NCBI GenBank assembly: GCA_018260315.1
Contig: JAGLBJ010000010.1
Coordinates: 1 to 37,856, forward strand
DNA length: 37,856 nucleotides
Source: Moraxellaceae bacterium
GTDB lineage: Bacteria > Pseudomonadota > Gammaproteobacteria > Pseudomonadales > Moraxellaceae
Direction of reading: 5' to 3'
Shown in pieces: positions 29,115-37,196 of this stretch. Every line of letters starts with the position of its first letter. The first letter of the stretch is position 1. The position numbers and the translations under genes are program-made. The notes below the pieces were generated by a model, which was given only the letters and a program-made list of their open reading frames with translations, was not told the origin of the DNA and did no database searches.

Positions 29115-29972
29115 ATGACATTGTATTTTAATCCGCTTACAACGCGCCTACTCACCTTAAGCGGCATAATGGCCTTAAGTTTAAGTCTGTCGGGCTGTGG
29201 GGGTGGCGATGGCAACACGGCAGATGCTTTGTTACCTGAAGCATTAAAAGACGGCCAAAGCGGTCTGTTTTTGGGTCATATCGTTGGAACTGCGGCAGAC
29301 GCGCCTAATCCAAACCCGCAAGGGCTGTATATCAATGTGCCGTCGGGCAGTACGGGCAATGTAACGGGGCAGGCATCATTTAAATATCAACCTTGTCAGG
29401 CAACCAACACGCTGGATATTTTTGGAAAAAAATCGATTAGTCAAGTTTTGGCCACCATGAATGGCACCTTGGAAAAAGCCTCGATTAATCAAGCTGATAT
29501 AACGATTTTAACCAATTTTAACGGCGGTTATCGCTCAACCGATACCAGTTGGGGCGGCTCATATTTGTTCCAGGTAGGCAATACCAGTAAGGATTTTTGG
29601 GCAAATGACTGCTCGCCACCCTATCATTATACGGTGTCAAGTAAAGGTGAATGGCGTGCTTATCCTGTCGGCACCAAAATACCGGCTAATTTTTTGGTGA
29701 GAAATGCAGGCAGCAACGTCATTAGCTGGCAAAATGCACCCGCTACGTCCGCAAGCATGTTGCTCAGCGTGCTTAACCCGACAGCCGTGGGCGGCACCCA
29801 GCAAAATGCCTTTGTTTATCAAACAATGATTTCAAATCTGCAAGCTGCCAATACCAGCCAGGTTTTACCCAATACGGTGATTTTGCCCAATACGCCATAC
29901 CTAGTACTGGTGCAACTGTTTGACAGTGCTCATCATTTAGTGGCAATTGATAGCGAAACGATGACCTTTTAA
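29115..29972 (+). CDS. Lipoprotein of unknown function
   Basis: A 285-residue predicted lipoprotein. The signal peptide ends in the lipobox LSGC (Cys28), followed by GGGDGN, the same anchor style as the CAP-domain lipoprotein at 8500-9579. The rest is soluble and probably beta-rich, with many Asn, Thr and Ser (NGTLEKASINQADITILTNF, WGGSYLFQVG). Three further cysteines may form a disulfide. I do not recognise the domain. AAGGAA lies 8 bases before the ATG at 29115, so the start is firm. It stands between the EVE gene and the MATE exporter, with no obvious link to either. Confidence 0.85.
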   Translation: MTLYFNPLTTRLLTLSGIMALSLSLSGCGGGDGNTADALLPEALKDGQSGLFLGHIVGTAADAPNPNPQGLYINVPSGSTGNVTGQASFKYQPCQATNTLDIFGKKSISQVLATMNGTLEKASINQADITILTNFNGGYRSTDTSWGGSYLFQVGNTSKDFWANDCSPPYHYTVSSKGEWRAYPVGTKIPANFLVRNAGSNVISWQNAPATSASMLLSVLNPTAVGGTQQNAFVYQTMISNLQAANTSQVLPNTVILPNTPYLVLVQLFDSAHHLVAIDSETMTF

Positions 29973-30018
29973 ACAGGACATTTTAACCCAGACCTTTTAA
30001 AGAGTATGTTTTAAACAG
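29963..30018 (+). repeat. Short direct repeats after the lipoprotein gene
   Basis: GACCTTTTAAA occurs at 29963-29973 and again at 29991-30001, and TTTTAAACAG at 29967-29976 and 30009-30018. The first copy contains the lipoprotein stop codon. This looks like a small local duplication; no function is evident. Confidence 0.4.
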
Positions 30019-30062
30019 AACGTTTAAGGCACCTTATGGGCGCATACATTACTGGATAAGGC

Positions 30063-31448
30063 ATGTTTAATTCAGTACCCACTTCGGCATCTTTAACAGC
30101 CCCTTCCTGGCAAACCGAATTCAAACAGATTGGCCGTCTGATGTGGCCGCTATTGGTAACGCAAGTCGCGCAAACGGCATATGGTCTAATCGATACCGTA
30201 ATGGCTGGTCGCGTATCGGCTGAAGATTTGGCAGCAGTGGCGATTGGTGCCGGACTATGGCTGCCTCTATTGTTGTTTATCAATGGGGTTTTAATGGCCA
30301 CAACGCCTTTGGTCGCTGAGTCTTTAGGCGCCAGGCGTTTGGCAGACGTACCACGCGTGGTCCATCAAGGGCTATGGATTGGCCTTATTTTGGGTGTGAG
30401 CGGCATTTTAGCGCTAAATTGTGTACCGCTATTATTTGATATCTTACAGGTTCCCATTACGTTACGGGCTAAAACCGCGTTGTATATTCAAGGCGTTAGC
30501 CTTGGGCTGCCGGCCTGCGCGCTCTATAACGTCATGCGCAACTATACCGAAGCGCTTGGACAACCGCGTCCCGTGACCGTTATCAGCTTAATTGGGCTTA
30601 TGCTCAGTATTCCGGCGAATGCGCTCTTTATTTATGGTTATGGGCCCATACCAGCTTTGGGCGGTGCAGGCTGTGGTCTGGCAAATGCGATTGTGTTATG
30701 GATTTTAACCATCGTTTTAGCCTGGTATGTTACCCATGCCAAACGTTATACAGCCGTGCGGTTATTCCAGTGGTTTGAACTCCCGCATATAGATCATATT
30801 CGCCAATTTTTAATCTTGGGTTTACCCATCGGCGTTGCCATTTTTTTTGAGGCCAGCTTGTTTACGTTAGCGGCAGTTATTTTAAGTCCGCTAGGCGCGC
30901 AAGTAGTGGCAGCGCATCAAATTGGATTATCAGTTACTTCACAACTTTTTATGCTACCGTTGTCGCTGGGCATGGCCTTGACCATTCGGGTGGGCAATTT
31001 TTACGGCCAGCAACATTGGGCGGCTTTATTAATGGTACAACGGGTCGGGTTCTGGCTGGGCACCGGCATTGCATTAAGCGTTATGCTGTTTATCGCGTTT
31101 ATGAGGCACACTTTAGCCGCCGCCTACACGGCCGATGTCGCTGTACAGCAGTTAGCCGCACAATTATTGATTTTAGCAGTCTTGTATCAGTTATTTGATG
31201 CTTGGCAGATTACCTCTGCAGCCGTGTTGCGTGGTTTGCAGGATACGCGCGCGCCCATGTGGATTACCCTGTTTTGTTACTGGGGGATTGCCTTGCCGCT
31301 TGGCATTTATTGTTCACGCTGGGCCGGTTATGGGGCGCAAGGATTTTGGGCAGGGCTGGTCGTCGGATTAGGCTTGGCAGCCATGTTACTGTTGGCACGG
31401 GTGCAGTATTGGAAACAACATTATCGGCGTTTACTGCCAGACTCATGA
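30063..31448 (+). CDS. MATE family multidrug exporter (NorM type)
   Basis: A 461-residue inner-membrane exporter, normally driven by sodium or proton gradients, with about 12 membrane helices in two similar halves. The first half has WPLLVTQVAQTAYGLIDTVM and MATTPLVAESLGARR; the second has FEASLFTLAAVILSPLG and the TIRVGNFYGQ segment. This pattern is NorM-like. The ATG at 30063 has GGAT about 5 bases upstream. The end overlaps the start of a small unknown gene (ATGA). Substrates cannot be inferred from sequence. Confidence 0.93.
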   Translation: MFNSVPTSASLTAPSWQTEFKQIGRLMWPLLVTQVAQTAYGLIDTVMAGRVSAEDLAAVAIGAGLWLPLLLFINGVLMATTPLVAESLGARRLADVPRVVHQGLWIGLILGVSGILALNCVPLLFDILQVPITLRAKTALYIQGVSLGLPACALYNVMRNYTEALGQPRPVTVISLIGLMLSIPANALFIYGYGPIPALGGAGCGLANAIVLWILTIVLAWYVTHAKRYTAVRLFQWFELPHIDHIRQFLILGLPIGVAIFFEASLFTLAAVILSPLGAQVVAAHQIGLSVTSQLFMLPLSLGMALTIRVGNFYGQQHWAALLMVQRVGFWLGTGIALSVMLFIAFMRHTLAAAYTADVAVQQLAAQLLILAVLYQLFDAWQITSAAVLRGLQDTRAPMWITLFCYWGIALPLGIYCSRWAGYGAQGFWAGLVVGLGLAAMLLLARVQYWKQHYRRLLPDS

Positions 31449-31951
31449 TGAATAATAACGTTAAACAAAAAATGATGACAAAACCCAAACTTGCGGCGGG
31501 CGCGGTGTTTGTCATTGCCGATGTGGAATGTCACGATACGGTTTTAGCATTAAAATACTGGCAGCGTTTGAGTAAAGTCGTGTTCGTCGGCAAGGGGGAG
31601 GGGACACTGTTTGGTTTTATCGTTTCTGAGCGCGTATTTGACGAAACTCTGTTTGATAAACCCGCGCTTGACGATATGGCACCCGATGTCGCTCAGGTCA
31701 CTTTTGGCAATACCATGATTTACACGTTTGCACGATTTTTAAAACGTGGCGCATGGCCAATTATCGGTTATCAACCTGTGACCGATGCCGAACAGCAATT
31801 GACCTTACATTTGGTCGGGTCCAGTCTGCATTTTTTGGACCAAAATTTAGGCGTGGTTGCTGCCAAAGACCGTAAAAAATATCCGAATCAGGCACTTAGT
31901 TTCTTTGGTGCAGTGTATTATCATATCAACCTACTGCCGCCGTTAACTTAA
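31445..31951 (+). CDS. Unknown protein coupled to the MATE exporter
   Basis: A 168-residue protein I do not recognise. The ATG at 31445 overlaps the exporter stop by ATGA; a second ATG follows directly at 31448 and another pair at about 31472. No membrane segment or signal peptide is clear. Visible are a hydrophobic strand VFVIADVECHD, a basic region with WQRLSKVVFVGKGEGTLFGF, and TMIYTFARFLKRGAWPIIGY, which suggests a small globular cytoplasmic fold. The same frame is open upstream to 31202, but that part lies inside the exporter and is a shadow. Translation coupling suggests common expression; a shared function is only a guess. Confidence 0.7.
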   Translation: MMNNNVKQKMMTKPKLAAGAVFVIADVECHDTVLALKYWQRLSKVVFVGKGEGTLFGFIVSERVFDETLFDKPALDDMAPDVAQVTFGNTMIYTFARFLKRGAWPIIGYQPVTDAEQQLTLHLVGSSLHFLDQNLGVVAAKDRKKYPNQALSFFGAVYYHINLLPPLT

Positions 31952-32157
31952 TGGAACGATTTTATAAGGGGCAGATTTCCAGCATTCATCACTTGATTTA
32001 ATACGATTCCTTGTTGGGCAATGAATTCCGGCCAAACCAGGTTATTCCAATTGTTTTAAATCCCCGATAGTTCCAGATACGGCACCCAGTACCGCCGTTA
32101 GCCCCAAAACTTATACACATTAAAACGTTGAAAATATAGCTAGGTGGAAAGGTTTTT

Positions 32158-32166
32158 TGCTATCAT
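32158..32166 (+). promoter_or_regulatory. Extended -10 promoter candidate for the HopJ-family gene
   Basis: TGCTATCAT fits an extended -10 (TGnTATAAT with one mismatch), 30 bases before the ATG at 32197. No good -35 lies at the usual distance, which extended -10 promoters can tolerate. Confidence 0.4.
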
Positions 32167-32196
32167 TAACCCCACTCAAATGTAGGATAATCATAA

Positions 32197-32586
32197 ATGC
32201 TTGGTTCTCGCAAAAAAATCAATATCCCTCGCCTGCCAGCCGCTCATGTGTCTGCATTACTAAACCGTGTACAAACCGGTCAATTTAATTTTGCGCAGGT
32301 GATTGAATTTATTGATAATATTTATGAATATCAACCGGTTAGCTTTTATAACGGTCCTCTGGTCCATGCAGCAGGCGAAAGCGAAGGCAGTGCCAAAGTG
32401 TTTGGTTTTGCTAAATTGCACGATTTAAGTGTCCTCGATACCTTAAGTTTGTTTGCCGAGCATTATCAAGCGGTTAAAGGTAACGAAAAAGGCACCGACC
32501 ACCCTAATATTCGGAATTTTATCCGTTACGGCTGGTCAGGCTTTCGCATGGATCATTTGCCGTTTGTACGCGTTAAGCCCAATTAA
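32197..32586 (+). CDS. HopJ family protein
   Basis: A 129-residue protein of the HopJ family. The family pattern is clear: VIEFIDNIYEYQPVSFYNG, then AAGESEGSAKVFGFAKLHDL and GTDHPNIRNFIRYGWSGFRM. The name comes from a Pseudomonas type III effector, but most members are housekeeping-like proteins in bacteria without type III secretion, and nothing here suggests secretion. Molecular role unknown. AGGAT lies 8 bases before the ATG. Probably transcribed alone. Confidence 0.88.
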   Translation: MLGSRKKINIPRLPAAHVSALLNRVQTGQFNFAQVIEFIDNIYEYQPVSFYNGPLVHAAGESEGSAKVFGFAKLHDLSVLDTLSLFAEHYQAVKGNEKGTDHPNIRNFIRYGWSGFRMDHLPFVRVKPN

Positions 32587-32755
32587 ACGGCTATTTTTAT
32601 TTTATCGTACGGGCAGCAACTGACGGGATTTAACAAGTTCAACAGCTGCCTGGAACGAAGAAACTATCGCTCCTTATCGATCTTTTGACGATCATGTCGT
32701 CCTGTTAAAGACGCTCTGTTATTACCTCATTTTTTAGGAAAATATCCCTTACCTT

Positions 32756-34864
32756 ATGCAATCCAATAATGAAACACAACCCCTTACCGATACCCAGGTT
32801 CCCTTTGAAGACTCTATTGAACCGTTGGTTTTGCTGTGGGTTTTACGCATTTTGGCCCCGCTCGGTGGTCATGTGTTGTTTATTCGAACACATGGTTATG
32901 ACCAGTTGGAATTGGCTGAAAAATTAGGTTTATTGCGCCCAAGCCCTGATGATAAGGACGAAGAAGAATTTGATGCAGCCACTGCACGTCGGGCCTTATT
33001 TGCACTTTATCACACCATAAAAGCCCAACCGCAACCGCCTGCCCCTGAACCCCTGCATACCAATGTTAAACGCTTGGGCGAAATCTTAGAATTAACCGAC
33101 GTTGAGCAGCAGATTTTAGAGTTTATCACGCTGTTACATACCGATAATACGCTTGATAATGCCGCCGATACGCTAGGCTTATTTTCCTCTAATCGCCTGT
33201 ATTCCATTATTGCGTATATTTTAAATTTACCCACCCAGGAGGTTAAGCAGGCATTAAGTCGCGGTTCAGCGCTGTATAATTCGGAACTGATTGCCGTTGA
33301 CCATAACGGAACGTATCGGTTGCGCAGCAAAATCGATATTTTAAGCAACAATTTGGCGCGGCATTTAAGCCAAGAATGCGAAAGCCCGTATGATATTCTA
33401 CGCGATAATATTGAGCCTGCACCGCCCGCCAGTCTGAGTTTAGCCGATTATCCGCATATTGCCCCAACCCTTGAAGTCGCATTGCCGTATTTGCGCCATG
33501 CCTTGGAAACTGCGCAGGTTGGGGTTAATATTTATGTGTACGGCATACCGGGTACGGGCAAGACCCAACTGGTGCGAACGCTGGCGCAGACGCTGAATGT
33601 ACCGCTTTATGAAGTGGTCAGCAGCGATAATGACAACGAGCCCATTCAAGCCAATCGTAGAATGCGCGCTTATCAGGTGGCGCAAAATATTTTTAAAAAT
33701 CAAAAGACATTGTTGGTTTTTGATGAAACCGAAGATATTTTTCAGGACAATATGGGCGGTGGGGCCAAAAGTACCGCACACAGCCATAAGGCCTGGATGA
33801 ATCACACGCTGGAATATAACCCGACGCCAACCTTTTGGATTTCCAATAACCGCTTCATTGATCCGGCTTTTATGCGCCGTTTTGATTTGGTCATTGAACT
33901 GCCCAATCCGTCCGAAAGGCTGCGTGAGCGCATGATTACTCAGATGGGCGGCTCATTATTGACCGAAAAAACCATACAAAAACTGGCTGCACACCCCGAC
34001 CTGACTCCGGCGGTCGTGCAACGGGCCATTGACGTGGTTAAAACAGTCGAAACGTATATTACCGATGCCAATGAAAGCGTACAGCATTTAATCTCCAATA
34101 CGTTGCTGGGTCAGGGGCACGCGCGGTTATTGTCCAACGACGCTCATGCCCTGCCCGGGTATTATGACCCTGCGTTTTTGCGTACCGACACACCGCTTAA
34201 GGCCATAAAAGAAGGCTTGGCGCGTTATCCTGCCGGGCGTGTTTGTCTATATGGGCCAGCAGGTACGGGTAAAACGGCTTTTGCGCGCTGGCTTGCGCAT
34301 GAACTTGACCAACCGCTGTTGGTTAAACGCGGCTCCGATTTGCTGTCAAAATGGGTAGGCGAAACCGAGCAGAATTTGGCTGGGGCCTTTCAAAGTGCTG
34401 AAGCCGACAATGCCATTTTATTGATTGATGAAGTCGATAGTTTTCTGCAAGACCGTGGACGTGCTCAGCAAACTTGGGAAATTTCGGCCATTAACGAATT
34501 GCTAACACAGATGGAAGGATTTTCAGGCATTTTAATGGCATCGACCAACCGTCTAGAAGATTTGGACAGTGCAGCCTTACGCCGTTTCGACTTGAAAATT
34601 AAATTTGATTTCCTAGATAGCGCGGGCGTGTGGGCCATGTTTACGGCAGTGGCCGGGCAATTAAATCTGCCTCTAACGGATATTGATGCGCTTAAAAAAC
34701 GCCTGTCGCATGTTTCTAATTTAGCCGCCGGTGATTTTGCAGCAGTAGCCCGTCAGGCACGTTTTAATCCAATAACCAGTGCCGATATTTTACTCGATAA
34801 ACTATTGCAAGAAGCGCATTTAAAAAGTGGTGCACGGCAAAATATGGGGTTTTTGGGCAGTTAA
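32756..34864 (+). CDS. Tandem AAA+ ATPase of unknown role
   Basis: A 702-residue protein with a 240-residue N-terminal helical part followed by two AAA+ domains. Domain 1: Walker A GIPGTGKT (263-270), Walker B LLVFDETE (Asp323, Glu324) and the arginine pair RRFD (374-377). Domain 2: Walker A GPAGTGKT (500-507), KWVGETEQN (532-540), which fits an FtsH/p97-like pore or intersubunit loop, Walker B ILLIDEVD (Asp558, Glu559) and RRFD (609-612). Both sites look intact, so both may hydrolyse ATP. The N-terminal part may recognise the substrate; I do not recognise it. AGGA lies 16 bases before the ATG at 32756, unusually far, and no better start exists. No protease, transposase or toxin gene is next to it. 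Confidence 0.88.
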   Translation: MQSNNETQPLTDTQVPFEDSIEPLVLLWVLRILAPLGGHVLFIRTHGYDQLELAEKLGLLRPSPDDKDEEEFDAATARRALFALYHTIKAQPQPPAPEPLHTNVKRLGEILELTDVEQQILEFITLLHTDNTLDNAADTLGLFSSNRLYSIIAYILNLPTQEVKQALSRGSALYNSELIAVDHNGTYRLRSKIDILSNNLARHLSQECESPYDILRDNIEPAPPASLSLADYPHIAPTLEVALPYLRHALETAQVGVNIYVYGIPGTGKTQLVRTLAQTLNVPLYEVVSSDNDNEPIQANRRMRAYQVAQNIFKNQKTLLVFDETEDIFQDNMGGGAKSTAHSHKAWMNHTLEYNPTPTFWISNNRFIDPAFMRRFDLVIELPNPSERLRERMITQMGGSLLTEKTIQKLAAHPDLTPAVVQRAIDVVKTVETYITDANESVQHLISNTLLGQGHARLLSNDAHALPGYYDPAFLRTDTPLKAIKEGLARYPAGRVCLYGPAGTGKTAFARWLAHELDQPLLVKRGSDLLSKWVGETEQNLAGAFQSAEADNAILLIDEVDSFLQDRGRAQQTWEISAINELLTQMEGFSGILMASTNRLEDLDSAALRRFDLKIKFDFLDSAGVWAMFTAVAGQLNLPLTDIDALKKRLSHVSNLAAGDFAAVARQARFNPITSADILLDKLLQEAHLKSGARQNMGFLGS

Positions 34865-34923
34865 ACCCTGCCTGATGCTCGCCGTCAAACAGCGAGTCTA
34901 ATGCATGAATGTTCATTATGCAC

Positions 34924-34945
34924 CCCGCCTAAAGGTTCTGGCGGG
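34924..34945. terminator. GC-rich hairpin between the AAA+ gene and the convergent flavoprotein gene
   Basis: CCCGCC (34924-34929) pairs with GGCGGG (34940-34945) around a 10-base loop. It lies directly beyond the flavoprotein stop (TAG at 34949-34947) and 60 bases after the AAA+ stop. On the plus strand a run of seven T follows within about 15 bases. A weaker stem just upstream (34902-34922, TGCAT/ATGCA with a bulge) may add to it. Confidence 0.45.
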
Positions 34946-34946
34946 T

Positions 34947-36224
34947 CTATGCCATTTTTTTCAAATAGTCCAATGCCCCCAATCCGGCAGCGTGCCCCGT
35001 TGCCAAACACGCCGTCAGCAAATAGCCGCCCGTCGGTGCGTCCCAGGCCAGCATTTCGCCACAACAGAATACGCCCGGATACTGTCTGAACATTAAATTG
35101 GCCCCAAGTGATGAAAAAGCCACACCGCCTGCCGTACTGATGGCTTCATCAATCGGCTGCAAACCTGTAACAGTCAAGGGGAGCGCCTTAACAGTCTGCG
35201 TCACTTTATCGAGATGGGTCCAGTCGTGACGAGACAGTACTTCTCGAATCAGGGCACTTTTGACGTTATCCAGACCTGCTTTACGCCATTGATTCGTTAA
35301 ACTGTCAGAGGTTTTTTGCGCTTTTAATAAACGTGCAATAAGCGTTTGGTATGAAATATCGGGGAGTAAATCCAGCCACAATTGAGCGTGCTGCTGATGT
35401 TCTAGCGCCCTGCGTATCGGCTGCGATAAAGCATAAATCAGGCTGCCCTCAAGACCATACGGCGTAATCACCGCTTCACTTTTTAAGCCTTCACGTTGCA
35501 GAGGCTTTACTTGAGTTTCTCCATCAACATATCCCGCTACCCGTTTCAACGGTTGTCCCGCTAACGCCTGCAAATGCTTCGACCAGGCAATATTCACGCC
35601 ACCGTTAGAAGGCTGCAACGCTTCAACCTCCACACGTTCAGCCAGCCAGCTTATAGCCTGACCGTCTGACCCCAGTCGCGCCCAACTACCGCCCCCTACG
35701 GCCAAAATCACCGCGTCAAAGGCCAAACGGTGTTCCGTTCCCTGCGCATCTTTAAAAATTTGTAGCCCTGTTTGAGAGAGTTCTGCTTGCGGATTGTCTT
35801 GCCAGCCCAGCCAGCGCCAACGATAAAAAAACTCGACCTGTTGCTGTTTTAATTGGATTAACCATTGACGCAGCAACGGCGCAGCTTTCATATCCGTCGG
35901 AAAAATTCGCCCTGAACTGCCGATATAGCTGTCAATGCCCAGCGACTTCATCCAACGGCGAACATGTTCGGCATTAAACAGTTCCAAAAAGGGCTGCATG
36001 TGTTTGGCTGGCGTATAACGCGCTAAAAATTGCAGCAACGGTTCGCTATGGCTAATATTTAAGCCGCCTTTGCCCGCCATCAAAAATTTACGTCCCGCGC
36101 TGGCCTTATGCTCAAACACCTGCACCCGTACCCCTGCCTGCGCCAATACTGTAGCCGCCATCAATCCGGCGGGTCCGGCTCCAATAATCGCAACCCGTCT
36201 GTTGTTCAGGGCCAAACTAGGCAT
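34947..36224 (-). CDS. HI0933/BaiN-type NAD(P)/FAD-dependent oxidoreductase
   Basis: A flavoprotein of the HI0933/YhiN family. From the ATG at 36224 the product has 425 residues. The FAD-binding Rossmann motif is RVAIIGAGPAGLMAATVLAQ near the N-terminus, followed by EHKASAGRKFLMAGKGGLNI, which is diagnostic of the family. ILAVGGGSWARLGSDG and the C-terminal GEMLAWDAPTGGYLLTACLA complete the FAD site. The substrate is not known for most members. A longer frame starts at a TTG (36245), but the ATG at 36224 overlaps the TrmB-like stop by 8 bases, giving normal translational coupling, and is preferred. Confidence 0.9.
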   Translation of the reverse strand: MPSLALNNRRVAIIGAGPAGLMAATVLAQAGVRVQVFEHKASAGRKFLMAGKGGLNISHSEPLLQFLARYTPAKHMQPFLELFNAEHVRRWMKSLGIDSYIGSSGRIFPTDMKAAPLLRQWLIQLKQQQVEFFYRWRWLGWQDNPQAELSQTGLQIFKDAQGTEHRLAFDAVILAVGGGSWARLGSDGQAISWLAERVEVEALQPSNGGVNIAWSKHLQALAGQPLKRVAGYVDGETQVKPLQREGLKSEAVITPYGLEGSLIYALSQPIRRALEHQQHAQLWLDLLPDISYQTLIARLLKAQKTSDSLTNQWRKAGLDNVKSALIREVLSRHDWTHLDKVTQTVKALPLTVTGLQPIDEAISTAGGVAFSSLGANLMFRQYPGVFCCGEMLAWDAPTGGYLLTACLATGHAAGLGALDYLKKMA

Positions 36225-36879
36225 CGGCTGAAACCCAGGTATCAAATAAGGTCACGTAATCAACCGGTTTGGTCAAAATTAATGCTTGGCACGGTTCACC
36301 GCGCGCCAGATATTTAATTTCAAAATGCGTGCGGCCGACCGGTTGACCGTTGTTGATAAAATCTTCCGAACGTATGTCACTAAGCGCTACAGGCAATTGC
36401 CACACCGCTTGGGCCTGATGAACGGCTTCTTCGATATAATCAGGGATATTACTGGCTAAAACGATCTGTCCGTTAGGTTTTAAACGTGATAATAAAAATT
36501 CAAAAAACGGCATGTTAAGCCAACGCTGTGAGGCATTTTTAGGTTCCGGATTGGGGTACAAAATAAATATTTTTTGAATCGATTGTGGCGGTATGGCATA
36601 CACTATCCAGGGCACCGCATCGGCATGAATCGCATGTAAATTAGGCAACGCTGACGGCGTCAAATGCCGTTGCCAATGCTTAAATTTTTCGGCAGTGCGC
36701 TCGATGGCATACAGTTGGACGGCTGAATGTTGCTGCGCAATTTGCATGGCATGCAGGCCCCGCCCCGCGCCGATTTCCAGCCAAATGTCAGAGGTTATCG
36801 GCTCAAAATGAGGTGCTTTAAAATCTCGTGGGGGCTTTAAGGCGTGTGGCTGAAAAATGCGTCTGGAACGCTGCAACAT
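36217..36879 (-). CDS. TrmB-like SAM-dependent methyltransferase
   Basis: A 220-residue protein of the tRNA (guanine-46-N7) methyltransferase superfamily. The SAM-binding motif is WLEIGAGRGLHAMQIA (about 33-48), with IERTAEKFKHW after it. The catalytic region reads ILYPNPEPKNASQRWLN instead of the canonical FPDPWPKKRHHKRR pattern of TrmB: the Asp is replaced by Asn and the basic cluster is lost. It also lacks the C-terminal stretch usual in TrmB. It may be a paralogue with another substrate, so I give no gene symbol. AAGG lies about 10 bases before the ATG. The flavoprotein gene overlaps its end; yacG is divergent 77 bases away. Confidence 0.78.
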   Translation of the reverse strand: MLQRSRRIFQPHALKPPRDFKAPHFEPITSDIWLEIGAGRGLHAMQIAQQHSAVQLYAIERTAEKFKHWQRHLTPSALPNLHAIHADAVPWIVYAIPPQSIQKIFILYPNPEPKNASQRWLNMPFFEFLLSRLKPNGQIVLASNIPDYIEEAVHQAQAVWQLPVALSDIRSEDFINNGQPVGRTHFEIKYLARGEPCQALILTKPVDYVTLFDTWVSADA

Positions 36880-36956
36880 GGCAAAAAGCCTTTAAAAATG
36901 AGGTCAAACATCATATCATTATGCGCTTAAATCGTTCTTTAGCGCAAGGATTCGCC

Positions 36957-37178
36957 ATGTCACACCCTGTTGACCCTCAAACGCCTGCCATTTCCCTTTT
37001 AATACTAGATTGCCCGCACTGTGCAACTAAAACCGCTTGGCAAGGTAACGCGCATCGGCCGTTTTGTTCAGCGCGCTGTAAGCTCATCGATTTGGGCGCC
37101 TGGGCGACCGAAGGCTACAGTATACCGGTCGATGACCCTCATTTTGCTCAGCCTGATGAGCATGAAAATGACGTTTAA
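36957..37178 (+). CDS. yacG: DNA gyrase inhibitor YacG, zinc-binding
   Basis: A small protein that binds GyrB and inhibits DNA gyrase. From the ATG at 36957 it has 73 residues, close to the family norm of about 65. The zinc site is Cys19-x2-Cys22 and Cys37-x3-Cys41 (CPHC and FCSARC), followed by the conserved KLIDLGAWATEGYSIPV. AAGGA lies 6 bases before this ATG, which decides the start; the frame is open further upstream to 36828, but that part overlaps the TrmB-like gene on the other strand. In many proteobacteria yacG follows coaE; here it stands alone. Confidence 0.93.
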   Translation: MSHPVDPQTPAISLLILDCPHCATKTAWQGNAHRPFCSARCKLIDLGAWATEGYSIPVDDPHFAQPDEHENDV

Positions 37179-37196
37179 AGCATATTTTGTCATCAT

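Noticed and set aside
31202..31444. Upstream extension of the unknown 168-residue gene
   Set aside because: It lies within the MATE exporter, translates to an improbable sequence and has no start signal; the ATGA overlap at 31445 is the natural start.
32197..32586. HopJ protein as evidence for type III secretion
   Set aside because: No secretion or chaperone genes are present, and the family is common in bacteria without such systems.
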